Part shown: one piece after another, positions 35,826 through 44,661 of the stretch | Layout of the letters: each line of letters opens with the position of its first letter | Numbering within the stretch: the stretch's first letter is position 1 | Source of the DNA: G963676095 sp963676095 | GTDB taxonomy: Bacteria; Bacteroidota; Bacteroidia; Bacteroidales; Prolixibacteraceae | Length of the DNA: 64,000 bases | NCBI GenBank assembly: GCA_963676095.1 | Contig: OY781040.1 | Location: forward strand, 186,001-250,000 | Direction of reading: 5' to 3' | Program-made: the position numbers and the translations under genes | The notes under the pieces: generated by a model | What the model was told of the DNA's origin: nothing | Database searches by the model: none | What the model saw: the letters and a program-made list of their open reading frames with translations, nothing else

Positions 35826-36674
35826 TTAGAGTACAGACTTGCAGGCTTCAATCAGCTTCTTTGCATTTGCATTCGAAGCGTCTGCAGCTATAGCCTTCTG
35901 CAACACTTCAAGCGCATCTTTAAACTGGACCTTGGACTTATCAATTTCCGTATTGTATTCTGCGTCGGTCGTCTTTAAAGTTCCAGCTTTTACCTTTTCG
36001 TTAGCAGCGTTAATTATGGCCACTCCTTTTTTATACAATTCGTTCCCTTCTGAAACATACACATTAGCCAGCGCAGATTTGAGTTTTTCATTATCCGGGA
36101 ATTTTTGAACCCCTTCAACCAAAGTCTGCTTATATTCGTCATCTTTATCAAGTTTCTTAAGGGAAACAGCCTTGTAAAAGATCGCCGTGTCTCCGTTATA
36201 ATTTTCCCCAACAGCCTTACCAAAGAGTTCTGTAGCTTTTTCATACATTCCTCCTTTATAAGCAACAATCCCCGCATTGTAGTAGATGCTTCCCTTATTT
36301 TCAGCCCCGGCTTCGATAGATTTCTTGTAAGCATCTATGGCTTCGTTGTACTTTTCCATTTTTGCGTAAGAGTTCCCTTTAAATTCCCACGCACTGGCAA
36401 CATTCGCGTTAGCGGCAATCGCTTTGTCCAAATACGCGATGGCTTCATCATACTTCTCGATCTGGAAAGCTGCATAGCCAATATTATAATTGATTGCAGC
36501 ATCGACCTGCACATCCCCCAGGTTTTTCATCGCTTTATCATACAATTCAAAAGCTTTTGCATAATCTTTGCTCTTCAATGCTTCATTTGCATTATTAATC
36601 ATTTCTGCTGCATCCTGAGCGAATCCGCAATATGCTCCCATCAGGAACATCACTACTAACAAAATACGTTTCAT
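35826..36674 (-). CDS. Exported TPR-repeat protein
   Basis: A 282-residue protein with signal peptide (MKRILLVVMFLMGAYCGFAQ) and about five TPR units (KSKDYAKAFELYDKAMKN, QIEKYDEAIAYLDKAIAA, KMEKYNEAIDAYKKSIEA, KGGMYEKATELFGKAV). The C-terminal ~70 residues form further helices. It probably acts in the periplasm as an interaction scaffold; the partner is unknown. TATTTTTG on the minus strand (36740-36747) is a possible -7 element. Confidence 0.82.
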   Translation of the reverse strand: MKRILLVVMFLMGAYCGFAQDAAEMINNANEALKSKDYAKAFELYDKAMKNLGDVQVDAAINYNIGYAAFQIEKYDEAIAYLDKAIAANANVASAWEFKGNSYAKMEKYNEAIDAYKKSIEAGAENKGSIYYNAGIVAYKGGMYEKATELFGKAVGENYNGDTAIFYKAVSLKKLDKDDEYKQTLVEGVQKFPDNEKLKSALANVYVSEGNELYKKGVAIINAANEKVKAGTLKTTDAEYNTEIDKSKVQFKDALEVLQKAIAADASNANAKKLIEACKSVL

Positions 36675-36814
36675 AATTTTACTCGTTTTTATACAGTTTT
36701 ATAAAAATGGTTCATTTCTCGTAGATTCAGGGTTGTTTCCAAAAATAGTAATAATGATTTAAAAATAGACAATAAAAATTACGATTGAATAACTTTCTTT
36801 CTTCGGAAAAACAG

Positions 36815-37411
36815 TTATTCTTCAATTTTTGTTTTTCGTTTTAAAATAATAAAGGCATAAGTAAGTATATACAAAACGAGAAAAACCGCTATCAAATAAA
36901 TAAATACATCAATAACAGAAGGGATCGAAGATGGGCCAAACGATGCCAGAAACAAAACCTGAAAAACAATAAATAAAACATAAAGGATATATACCAATCC
37001 TGTTTTTTTCTTCTTATCAAGAGAGAATACGGCCAGGCCCCAAAATATCATTAAACAGCTCCAAACAGACATCTCTGAAAACTTATGGTTTGCATAGTCA
37101 AAAACAGCAAGTACCATTGGAACAATCGTTGCAAGGTACAGAACCCTAAGCAAACTCTGAAGCACGCGATCTGCCTGTTCCTTGGATTTCAGCAAAGGGA
37201 AAAGACTCCGGGAATAGTAATGATCCTGGTTAAAACCCGGAGTCAGCAAATCCTGATCTGAATGGATCAGGCCCCTTTCTTTCGCGATCTCTTTGGCTAC
37301 CTGAACCGCCAGTCCCTGATAGTTCTTATGGTTGTTCAATATTTCCAAAAGCTGGCTATCCGGATATTGGGTAAAACGCTCTTTTAAACTTTCTTTGTCG
37401 GGAAATTCCAT
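36815..37411 (-). CDS. Hypothetical membrane protein
   Basis: 198 residues. Residues 1-65 are soluble and helical (FTQYPDSQLLEILNNHKNY, AVQVAKEIAKERGL); the rest contains about four transmembrane helices (LLRVLYLATIVPMVLAVF, MSVWSCLMIFWGLAVF, LVYILYVLFIVFQVLFLASF, VFIYLIAVFLVLYILTYAF) and a basic C-terminus. No family recognised. The gene stands alone, upstream of the TPR gene on the same strand, with 140 nt between them. Confidence 0.72.
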   Translation of the reverse strand: MEFPDKESLKERFTQYPDSQLLEILNNHKNYQGLAVQVAKEIAKERGLIHSDQDLLTPGFNQDHYYSRSLFPLLKSKEQADRVLQSLLRVLYLATIVPMVLAVFDYANHKFSEMSVWSCLMIFWGLAVFSLDKKKKTGLVYILYVLFIVFQVLFLASFGPSSIPSVIDVFIYLIAVFLVLYILTYAFIILKRKTKIEE

Positions 37412-37565
37412 AAATTATTATTGATGGTTGATTACTTGATGCGAATCAATGCTTTAATAACTAAACGAATAATTATCGACACATTAATTCATTATCATTG
37501 TTTACTTTGCTTTTCAGCAAATTTAAGTCTTAAAAAATTAATACGATGGTAATAGATTCATTTTT

Positions 37566-37573
37566 TAAATTTG
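37566..37573 (+). promoter_or_regulatory. -7 element of the alcohol dehydrogenase promoter
   Basis: TAAATTTG matches TAnnTTTG, 41 nt before the start codon at 37615. No clear -33 TTTG was found at the expected spacing. Confidence 0.5.
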
Positions 37574-37614
37574 TAGCATAAAGAGACACAGTATAATCTT
37601 CAAATCAGAACCAC

Positions 37615-38775
37615 ATGTATAATTTTGAATTTAAAAATCCAGTAAAGATCATTTTCGGGAAAGGACAAATAGCAAAAATAAGCCAGGAATTACCGGAAAA
37701 AGCCAGGATCATGGTCACCTACGGAGGAGGAAGTATTTTAAAAAATGGAGTTTATGACCAGGTAAAAGTGGCAATCAGGAACAGGGATATAATCGAATTT
37801 GGAGGGATCGAACCAAATCCAAAGTACGAGACACTGATGAAAGCTGTAGCCATCTGTAAAAAAGAGAAAGTGGACTATTTACTTTCTGTAGGTGGAGGCT
37901 CGGTACTCGATGGCACAAAATTTATTGCCGCTGCAGTTAAATACGAGGGAAACGACCCCTGGGAAATACTTTCTCTATCTTATAAGGTAAAGGTTAAAAA
38001 GGCCCTTCCCATCGGAGCAGTACTGACATTACCCGCAACCGGATCTGAAATGAATGGAAGCTCTGTTATTTCAAAGATTGAAACTACAGAAAAGCTGGCA
38101 TTCAATTCGCCAGCTGTAATGCCTCAATTTTCTGTACTCGACCCCGAAGTAATTTTCTCCCTTCCTGACCGTCAGGTTGCAAACGGAGTTGTCGATTCTT
38201 TTGTCCATGTAATGGAGCAATATCTCACTTTTCCTGTAAATTCACCAATACAGGACCGCTTTGCTGAAGGAATCTTAAAAACATTGATTGAAGAAGGCCC
38301 AAAAGTTTTGGCCAACAGGAACGACTATGAAGCCGCGGCCAACTTCATGTGGAGCGCAACCATGGCACTGAACGGGCTGATCGCAGTCGGGGTACCCCAG
38401 GACTGGGGCACTCACATGATCGGACATGAACTGACTGCTTATCATGGAATTGACCATGCGCGAACGCTGGCTATTGTGCTCCCCGGGATGATGCACATCC
38501 GGAGAAAGGAAAAGCAAGCTAAATTACTCCAGTATGGAGAAAGGGTCTGGGACATCAAAACAGGTTCTGTCGATGAAAGGATCGATCAAACCATAAATAA
38601 AACGATTGCATTCTTCGGACAAATGGGCATTAATACAAAACTGCCCGATTACAATGTTACAGAAGAAACAATTACAAAAATATCTGACCGTTTCGAAAAA
38701 CGGGGTACCTGCCTGGGAGAGAAAGCAGATATTGGCCCTGCCGAGGTAAGGCTTATACTGGAAGACCGGCTTTAA
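37615..38775 (+). CDS. Iron-containing alcohol dehydrogenase (YqhD/BdhA type)
   Basis: A 386-residue cytosolic NAD(P)H-dependent aldehyde/alcohol oxidoreductase. The nucleotide-binding motif is LLSVGGGSVLDGTKF (~88-102), and the PATGSEMNGSSVI loop lies near 141. Metal ligands are expected from Asp in GVVDSFVHVMEQ (~188-199) and His residues in HELTAYHGIDHARTLA (~265-280). The GGGSVLDGTK pattern and length are those of the YqhD branch, which reduces many aldehydes, often with NADPH. It is monocistronic and ends in a strong bidirectional terminator. Confidence 0.92.
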   Translation: MYNFEFKNPVKIIFGKGQIAKISQELPEKARIMVTYGGGSILKNGVYDQVKVAIRNRDIIEFGGIEPNPKYETLMKAVAICKKEKVDYLLSVGGGSVLDGTKFIAAAVKYEGNDPWEILSLSYKVKVKKALPIGAVLTLPATGSEMNGSSVISKIETTEKLAFNSPAVMPQFSVLDPEVIFSLPDRQVANGVVDSFVHVMEQYLTFPVNSPIQDRFAEGILKTLIEEGPKVLANRNDYEAAANFMWSATMALNGLIAVGVPQDWGTHMIGHELTAYHGIDHARTLAIVLPGMMHIRRKEKQAKLLQYGERVWDIKTGSVDERIDQTINKTIAFFGQMGINTKLPDYNVTEETITKISDRFEKRGTCLGEKADIGPAEVRLILEDRL

Positions 38776-38778
38776 AAA

Positions 38779-38830
38779 TAAAAAAGGTCATGGATAAAGT
38801 AAAACATCATCTTTATCCCATGACCTTTTT
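38779..38830. terminator. Bidirectional terminator
   Basis: AAAAAGGTCATGGATAAAG pairs with CTTTATCCCATGACCTTTTT (one bulged base). T tracts on both strands let it serve the dehydrogenase and, from the other side, the recN operon. Confidence 0.85.
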
Positions 38831-38909
38831 GCATTAATTAATTGAGGACGATCCACCAACCTTCACTGATTTAACAGCTACCCCCTAAATTCGGTCATTT
38901 ATCAATCAA

Positions 38910-40559
38910 CTAGCCCAACAGCTCGCTAGCCGTTTTTCGTGTAGTTTCTGATACTTTTTCGCCACCAAGCATCTGGGCAAGTTCTTCCACCCGTTCCTCC
39001 TGGCTTAGTTCTTTGATAGAGGTATAGGTCCTCTCTCCCTTATCGTACTTGTACACTTTAAAATGATGTTGCCCTTTACCGGCAACCTGCGGCAAATGAG
39101 TAATATTGATAACTTGCACGTTTGCTGACATCTCTTTCAATATAGTCCCCATTTTAACCGCCACTTCCCCGGAGATGCCAGTGTCAATCTCATCAAATAT
39201 AATTGTGGGGAGGGCTTTACTATCGGTGACCAGTGTTTTTAGAGCCAGCATTACTCTCGAAATCTCACCGCCTGAAGCAATCTTTGAAATCTCCTGAGGC
39301 TCAGAGTTCTTATTGCCTGAAAACAGGAAACGGGCTTCATCAAAACCGGACGGTCCCGGAGATTCAGTTTTTTCAAAACATACCTGGAATGAGGCATTGA
39401 CCATTCCCAGTTTTTGAAGGACATCAACGACAGAACCGGAAATATGCCCGGCAACCGATTTCCTGCGTTCACTTATTTCTTCAGCTTTCAAAGTAACTTC
39501 ACGAGTAAGGTCTTCAAGTTTACGGCTTGCCTCTTCGATCTGCTTATCAAACGAAGCAACCTGTAAAATCTTTTCCTCGAATTCATCTCTCAGACTAACC
39601 AATTCCGGTACTGTTGCTACCCGAAATTTTTGCTGCAAAGAATAAATCAGGTCAAGACGCTCCGATACAAACCGGATCCGTTCAGGGTCGTGCTCCGTGT
39701 GTTCAGCAACAGAAGCCCCTTCTTCGGAAATATCCTTAAGCTCGAAATAACAGGATTCAAGACGCCGTCTCAGCTCCCCGGCAGCAGGTATAAAACCAGA
39801 CAGCTTTCCTACAAGAGAAGTATATTCTTTCAGCCTTGGCAGCAAACCGCTTTCACCATCCAATTCTTCGACCATCCGTCCCAAAGTCATTTTAATCTCT
39901 TCAGCATGTTCTAGAGCACCTTGTTCTGATTCCAATTCTTCCTGTTCTCCTGGCTGTAACCGGGCTTCATTCAGCTGACGAAACTGGAATTCGAAATAAT
40001 CGAAGTCTGCTTTTGCCTTGGCAGATGTATCCTGCAGCGAATCGAGCTGCCTTTTCTGCTTCACCAGGGATTGCCACAACCGGTCATAAAACTTCAGTAA
40101 ATTTTGATTGCCGGCAACCATGTCTACAAGCATCAACTGGAAAGTCCGGTCTCCAAGTTGAAGGTTTTGATGTTGAGAATGGATATCAATCAGTCTTCCT
40201 GCAAGATCTTGCATCGTTTTTAGGGTAACAGGCGAATCATTGATAAAAGCCCTGGATTTTCCGGATGATGTGATTTCTCTTCTAAATATAGCTGAATCAT
40301 CACAATCAATCTCTTCCTGATTGAAAAAACGTTCAAGCTGGTACCCTTTGATAAAGAATGTCCCTTCAACGACGCATTTTTTATTTTTATCCTGTAAAAT
40401 GCCCGGATCTGCACGTTGTCCCATGATTAGCCCAAGGGCACCGAGTATAATCGATTTCCCGGCACCTGTCTCTCCCGTGATGATATTAAAGCCCGGATAA
40501 AAATTGATGGAAAGCTCATCAATCAAGGCATAATTTGAAATATACAAGGATCGGAGCAC
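38910..40559 (-). CDS. recN: DNA repair protein RecN
   Basis: A 549-residue SMC-like ATPase for double-strand-break repair. The N-terminal Walker A is GETGAGKSIILGAL (~30-43), long coiled coils run through ~150-380, and the C-terminal ABC signature and Walker B are in SGGEISRVMLALK and IIFDEIDTGISGE, followed by the His-switch NITHLPQVA. Length is standard. It lies downstream of coaBC in the bamD-rpoZ-coaBC-recN group with a 78-nt gap. Confidence 0.96.
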   Translation of the reverse strand: MLRSLYISNYALIDELSINFYPGFNIITGETGAGKSIILGALGLIMGQRADPGILQDKNKKCVVEGTFFIKGYQLERFFNQEEIDCDDSAIFRREITSSGKSRAFINDSPVTLKTMQDLAGRLIDIHSQHQNLQLGDRTFQLMLVDMVAGNQNLLKFYDRLWQSLVKQKRQLDSLQDTSAKAKADFDYFEFQFRQLNEARLQPGEQEELESEQGALEHAEEIKMTLGRMVEELDGESGLLPRLKEYTSLVGKLSGFIPAAGELRRRLESCYFELKDISEEGASVAEHTEHDPERIRFVSERLDLIYSLQQKFRVATVPELVSLRDEFEEKILQVASFDKQIEEASRKLEDLTREVTLKAEEISERRKSVAGHISGSVVDVLQKLGMVNASFQVCFEKTESPGPSGFDEARFLFSGNKNSEPQEISKIASGGEISRVMLALKTLVTDSKALPTIIFDEIDTGISGEVAVKMGTILKEMSANVQVINITHLPQVAGKGQHHFKVYKYDKGERTYTSIKELSQEERVEELAQMLGGEKVSETTRKTASELLG

Positions 40560-40637
40560 GATAATTCTTTTTTAAGGTTAAACTTGTGTCAGGCCAAAAA
40601 TAGAAATAAAAAAATTCAGAATTAACGACAAAGCTGG

Positions 40638-41843
40638 TCAAAGTTGGGATATTTCTTCTGCAATGCGGTTAACAATATCAAAGGCTACTTCGCCTTTCAC
40701 CTTCAAACCGAAAGATTGAACGGACTTATCTCTCGAGATAATTGAAATTTTATTGGTATCGCCCCCGAAGCCGGCCCCAGGGTCAAGCAATGAATTCAGA
40801 ACTATAAAATTAAGATTCTTCTTTTCCAGTTTTGAAACAGCATGTGCCATTTCATCATTTGTTTCAAGAGCAAATCCGACAAGAACTTGTTTATCGGACT
40901 TCATTACTCCCAGCAAGGCCGCAATATCATCATTCGGGACCAGTTCAATGTTGAGATCGTCCTTTCTCTTTATTTTTTGCGACGATGGAAATTTGACCCG
41001 GAAATCGGCAACCGCAGCACACATAACGGCCCCATCAACCTGAGGGAAAACGTTTAAACAAACTTCTTTCATCTGTTCTGCTGATTCAATATCAATCCTG
41101 AATATATCAGGATGTTTTGTTTTAAGTGCTACAGGTCCACATACCAAAGTAACCTTTGCCCCTTGTTGGGCAAGTGCTTCAGCAATTGCAAACCCCATTT
41201 TCCCGGACGAATGGTTACCTATAAAACGGACAGGATCTATTTTCTCGTAAGTAGGACCGGCAGTAACCAGAAAGTGCTTATTCAGAAGTTTTTTTTTTGA
41301 ATTGAAAAAGGAAATAATTTCTCCCAGTATAAGTTCCGGCTCCTGCATCCTGCCCTTACCATATAGTCCACTGGCCAGCACCCCTTCAGACGGTTCAATA
41401 ATCATATTTCCAAAGGAACGTAAAGTATCTATATTTTTCTGGTTCGCCGGATGACGAAACATGTCAAGATCCATAGCCGGAGCAATCATCACAGGACATT
41501 TTGCTGACAAATAAGTTGTAACCAGCAGGTTATCGCAAACACCAACAGCCATCTTTCCCATTGAGGCTGCTGTTGCAGGTGCAACCAGCATCAGATCGGC
41601 CCACTGTCCCATATCTACATGAGAATGCCATGTGCCATCCGAAGCAGCAAAAAATTCAGAAGCCACAGGCCTGCCCGACAAGGCGCTCATCGTGACCGGG
41701 GTAATAAATTCCTTTGCAGAAGGAGTCATTACAACCTGAACCACAGCACCCTCTTTGACAAGTAATCTCAGCAAAAAAGCGGCTTTATAAGCCGCAATGC
41801 TTCCCGTGATCCCTAAAATAATATGTTTCCCTTCAAGCCTCAT
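40638..41843 (-). CDS. coaBC: Bifunctional phosphopantothenoylcysteine decarboxylase/synthetase
   Basis: 401 residues. The N-terminal CoaC flavoprotein part (~1-180) shows GITGSIAAYKA (~11-21), the catalytic-His region SHVDMGQWADLMLVAPATA, and the PAMDLDM loop. The C-terminal CoaB part (~190-400) shows LVTAGPTYEKIDPVRFIGN and SSGKMGFAIAEALAQQGA, then AAVADFRVK with the Lys region. It makes phosphopantetheine for coenzyme A in two steps. It starts 16 nt after rpoZ. Confidence 0.95.
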   Translation of the reverse strand: MRLEGKHIILGITGSIAAYKAAFLLRLLVKEGAVVQVVMTPSAKEFITPVTMSALSGRPVASEFFAASDGTWHSHVDMGQWADLMLVAPATAASMGKMAVGVCDNLLVTTYLSAKCPVMIAPAMDLDMFRHPANQKNIDTLRSFGNMIIEPSEGVLASGLYGKGRMQEPELILGEIISFFNSKKKLLNKHFLVTAGPTYEKIDPVRFIGNHSSGKMGFAIAEALAQQGAKVTLVCGPVALKTKHPDIFRIDIESAEQMKEVCLNVFPQVDGAVMCAAVADFRVKFPSSQKIKRKDDLNIELVPNDDIAALLGVMKSDKQVLVGFALETNDEMAHAVSKLEKKNLNFIVLNSLLDPGAGFGGDTNKISIISRDKSVQSFGLKVKGEVAFDIVNRIAEEISQL

Positions 41844-41859
41844 GAATCAGGACAGGAGC

Positions 41860-42195
41860 CTATGCCCCTTTCCGGTTCTCTTTGGCCGGATTCCTATGAT
41901 AAATCTGCTTTTGCTTAAATTCTTCGTAAGCGATTAATGTAGGTTTCGGCAAACGTTCATAATACTTCGATATTTCTATTTGCTCGCGGTTTTCAAAAAC
42001 TTCTTCCAGATTATCCGAATAAGAAGCGAATTCCTGAAGTTTCTGGTTCAGCTCTTCTTTCATCTCGGAAGCAATCTGGTTCGAACGTTTTGCAAGAATC
42101 ATAACAGTTTCGTAAACATTACCGGTCTGTTCTTCCAGATCTGTCAAATTTCTCGGAACAGTTGTGCCTTCAGCTTTGATTTTCTTAAAATCCAT
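41860..42195 (-). CDS. rpoZ: DNA-directed RNA polymerase omega subunit (Bacteroidota type)
   Basis: A 111-residue omega subunit. The conserved core is GNVYETVMILAKRSNQIASEMKEEL with the usual AKRSxQI motif, followed by a helical extension (QEFASYSDNLEEVFENREQ) and the motif YYERLPKPTLIAYEEF typical of this phylum. It assists folding and assembly of beta-prime. It lies 50 nt after bamD and 16 nt before coaBC, the standard Bacteroidota order. Confidence 0.9.
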   Translation of the reverse strand: MDFKKIKAEGTTVPRNLTDLEEQTGNVYETVMILAKRSNQIASEMKEELNQKLQEFASYSDNLEEVFENREQIEISKYYERLPKPTLIAYEEFKQKQIYHRNPAKENRKGA

Positions 42196-42244
42196 ATTTA
42201 AACAATCTGTTAAATGTTCTAACTTTTATCACGAACGACACCTT

Positions 42245-43051
42245 CTAATTTGTATCATTCTCATTATAATGCAACAACTTGGCGGTTGTTTCATAAAATT
42301 TATCAGCATCCTTACGATGCTCGCTGTTAGGGAATTCATCGACAAAGGTAAAATATTCATCCAAAGCATTGCTTAAACGCTCCTCCTTTTTTTCTTCCAC
42401 ACTCTTTATCGCCAACAAATATTTAGCTCTTAAGAGCATGAACATCAGATCTTCACGGTACTTCGTGTCGGGAAAATCCTTGAGCGAGTTGTTAAGGGCA
42501 ATAACAGCAGCTTTATAATTTCCCAGGTCATAATAAAGTCTACCGGTAAGATATGATTTATAAACCAGCTTATCCCTCAACTCGATGATCAACTTGTTGG
42601 CCTCCTCAACCCTGTTGCTCCCGGGATAAAGGTTGATAAAAAGTTGTAATGCATCGATGGCCTGCTGTGTAACCTGTTGATCCAATCTTGGGTTCGGAGA
42701 TTGCAAATAGAAGCAATAGCCAATCATAAACTGGGCTTCCTCTGTATATTCGCTTTTGGGAAATTCATCGACAAGCGTACGAAACCAATGGCCCGCCATC
42801 AGGTTGTCTTTCATAGCGAAAAAGCTTTTCGCATAGTAATAATATACTTCGTCAGCACGACTGGTTCCCCGGTAAATATTGACCAGGTCTTTCAACAAAG
42901 TTGTGGCCCGGGCATACTCTCCATCATTGTAATATTCAATCGCTTTCTTGTACTTGAACTCGTAGTCAGTACTCTTTACAATTTTGTTAAAGTCGGTGCA
43001 AGCCGTTGAAAACAGAAGAAGCAACAGGCCTATTGTTCCAATTTTTTTCAT
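42245..43051 (-). CDS. bamD: Outer membrane protein assembly factor BamD
   Basis: 268 residues from the ATG at 43051. Longer starts upstream would precede the probable transcript start. The lipoprotein signal MKKIGTIGLLLLLFSTAC puts the lipidated Cys at 18. Five TPR-like units follow (KAIEYYNDGEYARATTLLKDL, SKSEYTEEAQFMIGYC, DLGNYKAAVIALNNSL). BamD is the essential lipoprotein partner of BamA in folding beta-barrel proteins into the outer membrane. TATCTTTG on the minus strand (43068-43075) is a good -7 element. Confidence 0.93.
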   Translation of the reverse strand: MKKIGTIGLLLLLFSTACTDFNKIVKSTDYEFKYKKAIEYYNDGEYARATTLLKDLVNIYRGTSRADEVYYYYAKSFFAMKDNLMAGHWFRTLVDEFPKSEYTEEAQFMIGYCFYLQSPNPRLDQQVTQQAIDALQLFINLYPGSNRVEEANKLIIELRDKLVYKSYLTGRLYYDLGNYKAAVIALNNSLKDFPDTKYREDLMFMLLRAKYLLAIKSVEEKKEERLSNALDEYFTFVDEFPNSEHRKDADKFYETTAKLLHYNENDTN

Positions 43052-43151
43052 TCTCGTAAGCATGGCGCAAAGATACATTTTTATTAAAATAGGAGTAACA
43101 AAATAAGCAATAAAAGTCTTTCTATCCCTTGGTTTAATATAATTTAACAAA

Positions 43152-43182
43152 TTTGCAGACTTATCAAAAAGAATTACATTTG
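43152..43182 (+). promoter_or_regulatory. Consensus promoter of the alpha-oxoamine synthase gene
   Basis: TTTG (43152-43155), a 19-bp spacer, and TACATTTG (43175-43182) match the Bacteroidota consensus exactly. Transcription is expected from about 43189, just before the GTG start at 43210. Confidence 0.85.
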
Positions 43183-43209
43183 CACAGTTTAATTTTAAAA
43201 CAAAGAGAC

Positions 43210-44460
43210 GTGGATATTTTTGAAAAGTTTAGATCAAATAAAGGAAATATCGGCCAGTATATGAAACAGGCCCACGGATATTTTACTTTTCCGAAGCTGG
43301 AAGGTGAAATCGGGCCTCACATGAAATTCAGGGGCAGGGAATTATTAAACTGGAGTTTAAATAACTACATAGGACTGGCAAATCATCCGGAAGTCCGCAA
43401 AGCAGATGCCCAAGCTGCAAAAGAATGGGGACTGGCTGCACCAATGGGGGCCAGGATGATGTCAGGCCAGACGGTTTACCACGAGGCGCTGGAAAGGGAA
43501 CTTGCCACATTTGTAAAAAAACCGGATGCTTTTTTGCTGAACTATGGATACCAGGGAATGGTCTCAATTATCGATACTATCTGCGGAAGAAATGATGTCA
43601 TTGTTTACGACAGCGAGGCACATGCCTGTATTTTGGACGGTGTCCGTCTTCATTTTGGCAAACGGTACGTTTATCCGCACAACGATATCGAAAACCTGAA
43701 GAAGGAACTGACTCGCGCAACAGCCCTTGCAGAAAAACAAGGAGGAGGTATCCTGGTTATTACAGAGGGAGTTTTCGGTATGTCCGGAGATCTTGGAAAA
43801 CTTGATGAAATTGTCGCGCTAAAAAAAGAATTTAAATTCCGTCTGTTGGTTGACGACGCTCACGGATTTGGAACAATGGGACCAACCGGAGCCGGAACCC
43901 CGGAACATTTTGGAGTAGAAGACGGTGTTGACCTCCATTTCAGCACTTTTGCAAAGGCCATGGCTGGTTTTGGAGCATTCATTGCCTGCGATACAGACAT
44001 CTGTAATTACCTGAGATATAACATGCGTTCACAGACTTTTGCAAAATCATTGCCCATGCCGATGGTTATCGGTGCAATGAAAAGACTTGAATTGCTCAAA
44101 AACGAAACGAGCCTGCGCGAAAAATTGTGGACAATTGTCAATTCTCTTCAATCTGGGTTAAAGGAAGCAGGTTTTGACCTTGGAAAAACGAATTCGCCGG
44201 TTACCCCGGTTTACATGAAAGGTGATGTTCCCGAATCAACGAATGTCGTTTATGATCTGAGAGAAAATTACAATATCTTCTGTTCTGTAGTCGTTTATCC
44301 GGTAATTCCTAAGGGAGAAATTATTCTTCGCATAATCCCGACAGCCACGCATACGCTTGAAGATGTTCAATACACAATCAAAGCATTCAAAGAAGTGCGT
44401 CATAAACTGGAGAACGGCAAGTATAAAGGAAAAGACATTCCACAGATGGGAGAACTTTAA
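43210..44460 (+). CDS. Alpha-oxoamine synthase (KBL/SPT/BioF family)
   Basis: 416 residues from a GTG start at 43210 (MDIFEKFRSNKG when initiated). Upstream codons overlap the promoter. The fold-type I PLP enzyme carries LLNWSLNNYIGLANHPEV, the His stacking region YDSEAHACILDG, LLVDDAHGFGTMG with the pyridine-N Asp, and the Schiff-base Lys249 in FAKAMAGFGAF. The family joins an amino acid and an acyl-CoA: glycine C-acetyltransferase, serine palmitoyltransferase, 7-keto-8-aminopelargonate synthase. It is not beside bio or tdh genes, so sphingolipid or sulfonolipid base synthesis is plausible but unproven. Single gene with its own terminator. Confidence 0.88.
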   Translation: MDIFEKFRSNKGNIGQYMKQAHGYFTFPKLEGEIGPHMKFRGRELLNWSLNNYIGLANHPEVRKADAQAAKEWGLAAPMGARMMSGQTVYHEALERELATFVKKPDAFLLNYGYQGMVSIIDTICGRNDVIVYDSEAHACILDGVRLHFGKRYVYPHNDIENLKKELTRATALAEKQGGGILVITEGVFGMSGDLGKLDEIVALKKEFKFRLLVDDAHGFGTMGPTGAGTPEHFGVEDGVDLHFSTFAKAMAGFGAFIACDTDICNYLRYNMRSQTFAKSLPMPMVIGAMKRLELLKNETSLREKLWTIVNSLQSGLKEAGFDLGKTNSPVTPVYMKGDVPESTNVVYDLRENYNIFCSVVVYPVIPKGEIILRIIPTATHTLEDVQYTIKAFKEVRHKLENGKYKGKDIPQMGEL

Positions 44461-44516
44461 TACATTGTAAAAAACAGTTTACCCGCGGCCTGCAAGGGCC
44501 ACAAGGGATAAAGAAT

Positions 44517-44556
44517 AAAAAAAGCCATCAGCAGATGCAGGTGGCTTTTTTATTTT
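44517..44556 (+). terminator. Intrinsic terminator of the oxoamine synthase gene
   Basis: AAAAAAAGCCATC pairs with GGTGGCTTTTTT (one mismatch), followed by ATTTT. It lies ~60 nt after the stop codon. Confidence 0.8.
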
Positions 44557-44661
44557 CAACACTTATTATAACTTCATCTTGTTATCCGGTGGCCCCTTAC
44601 CCTGAGATCCTAATGAGCCATCTAACCATATCAGCAAATAACAAAAAAATTCTTACGCTTA

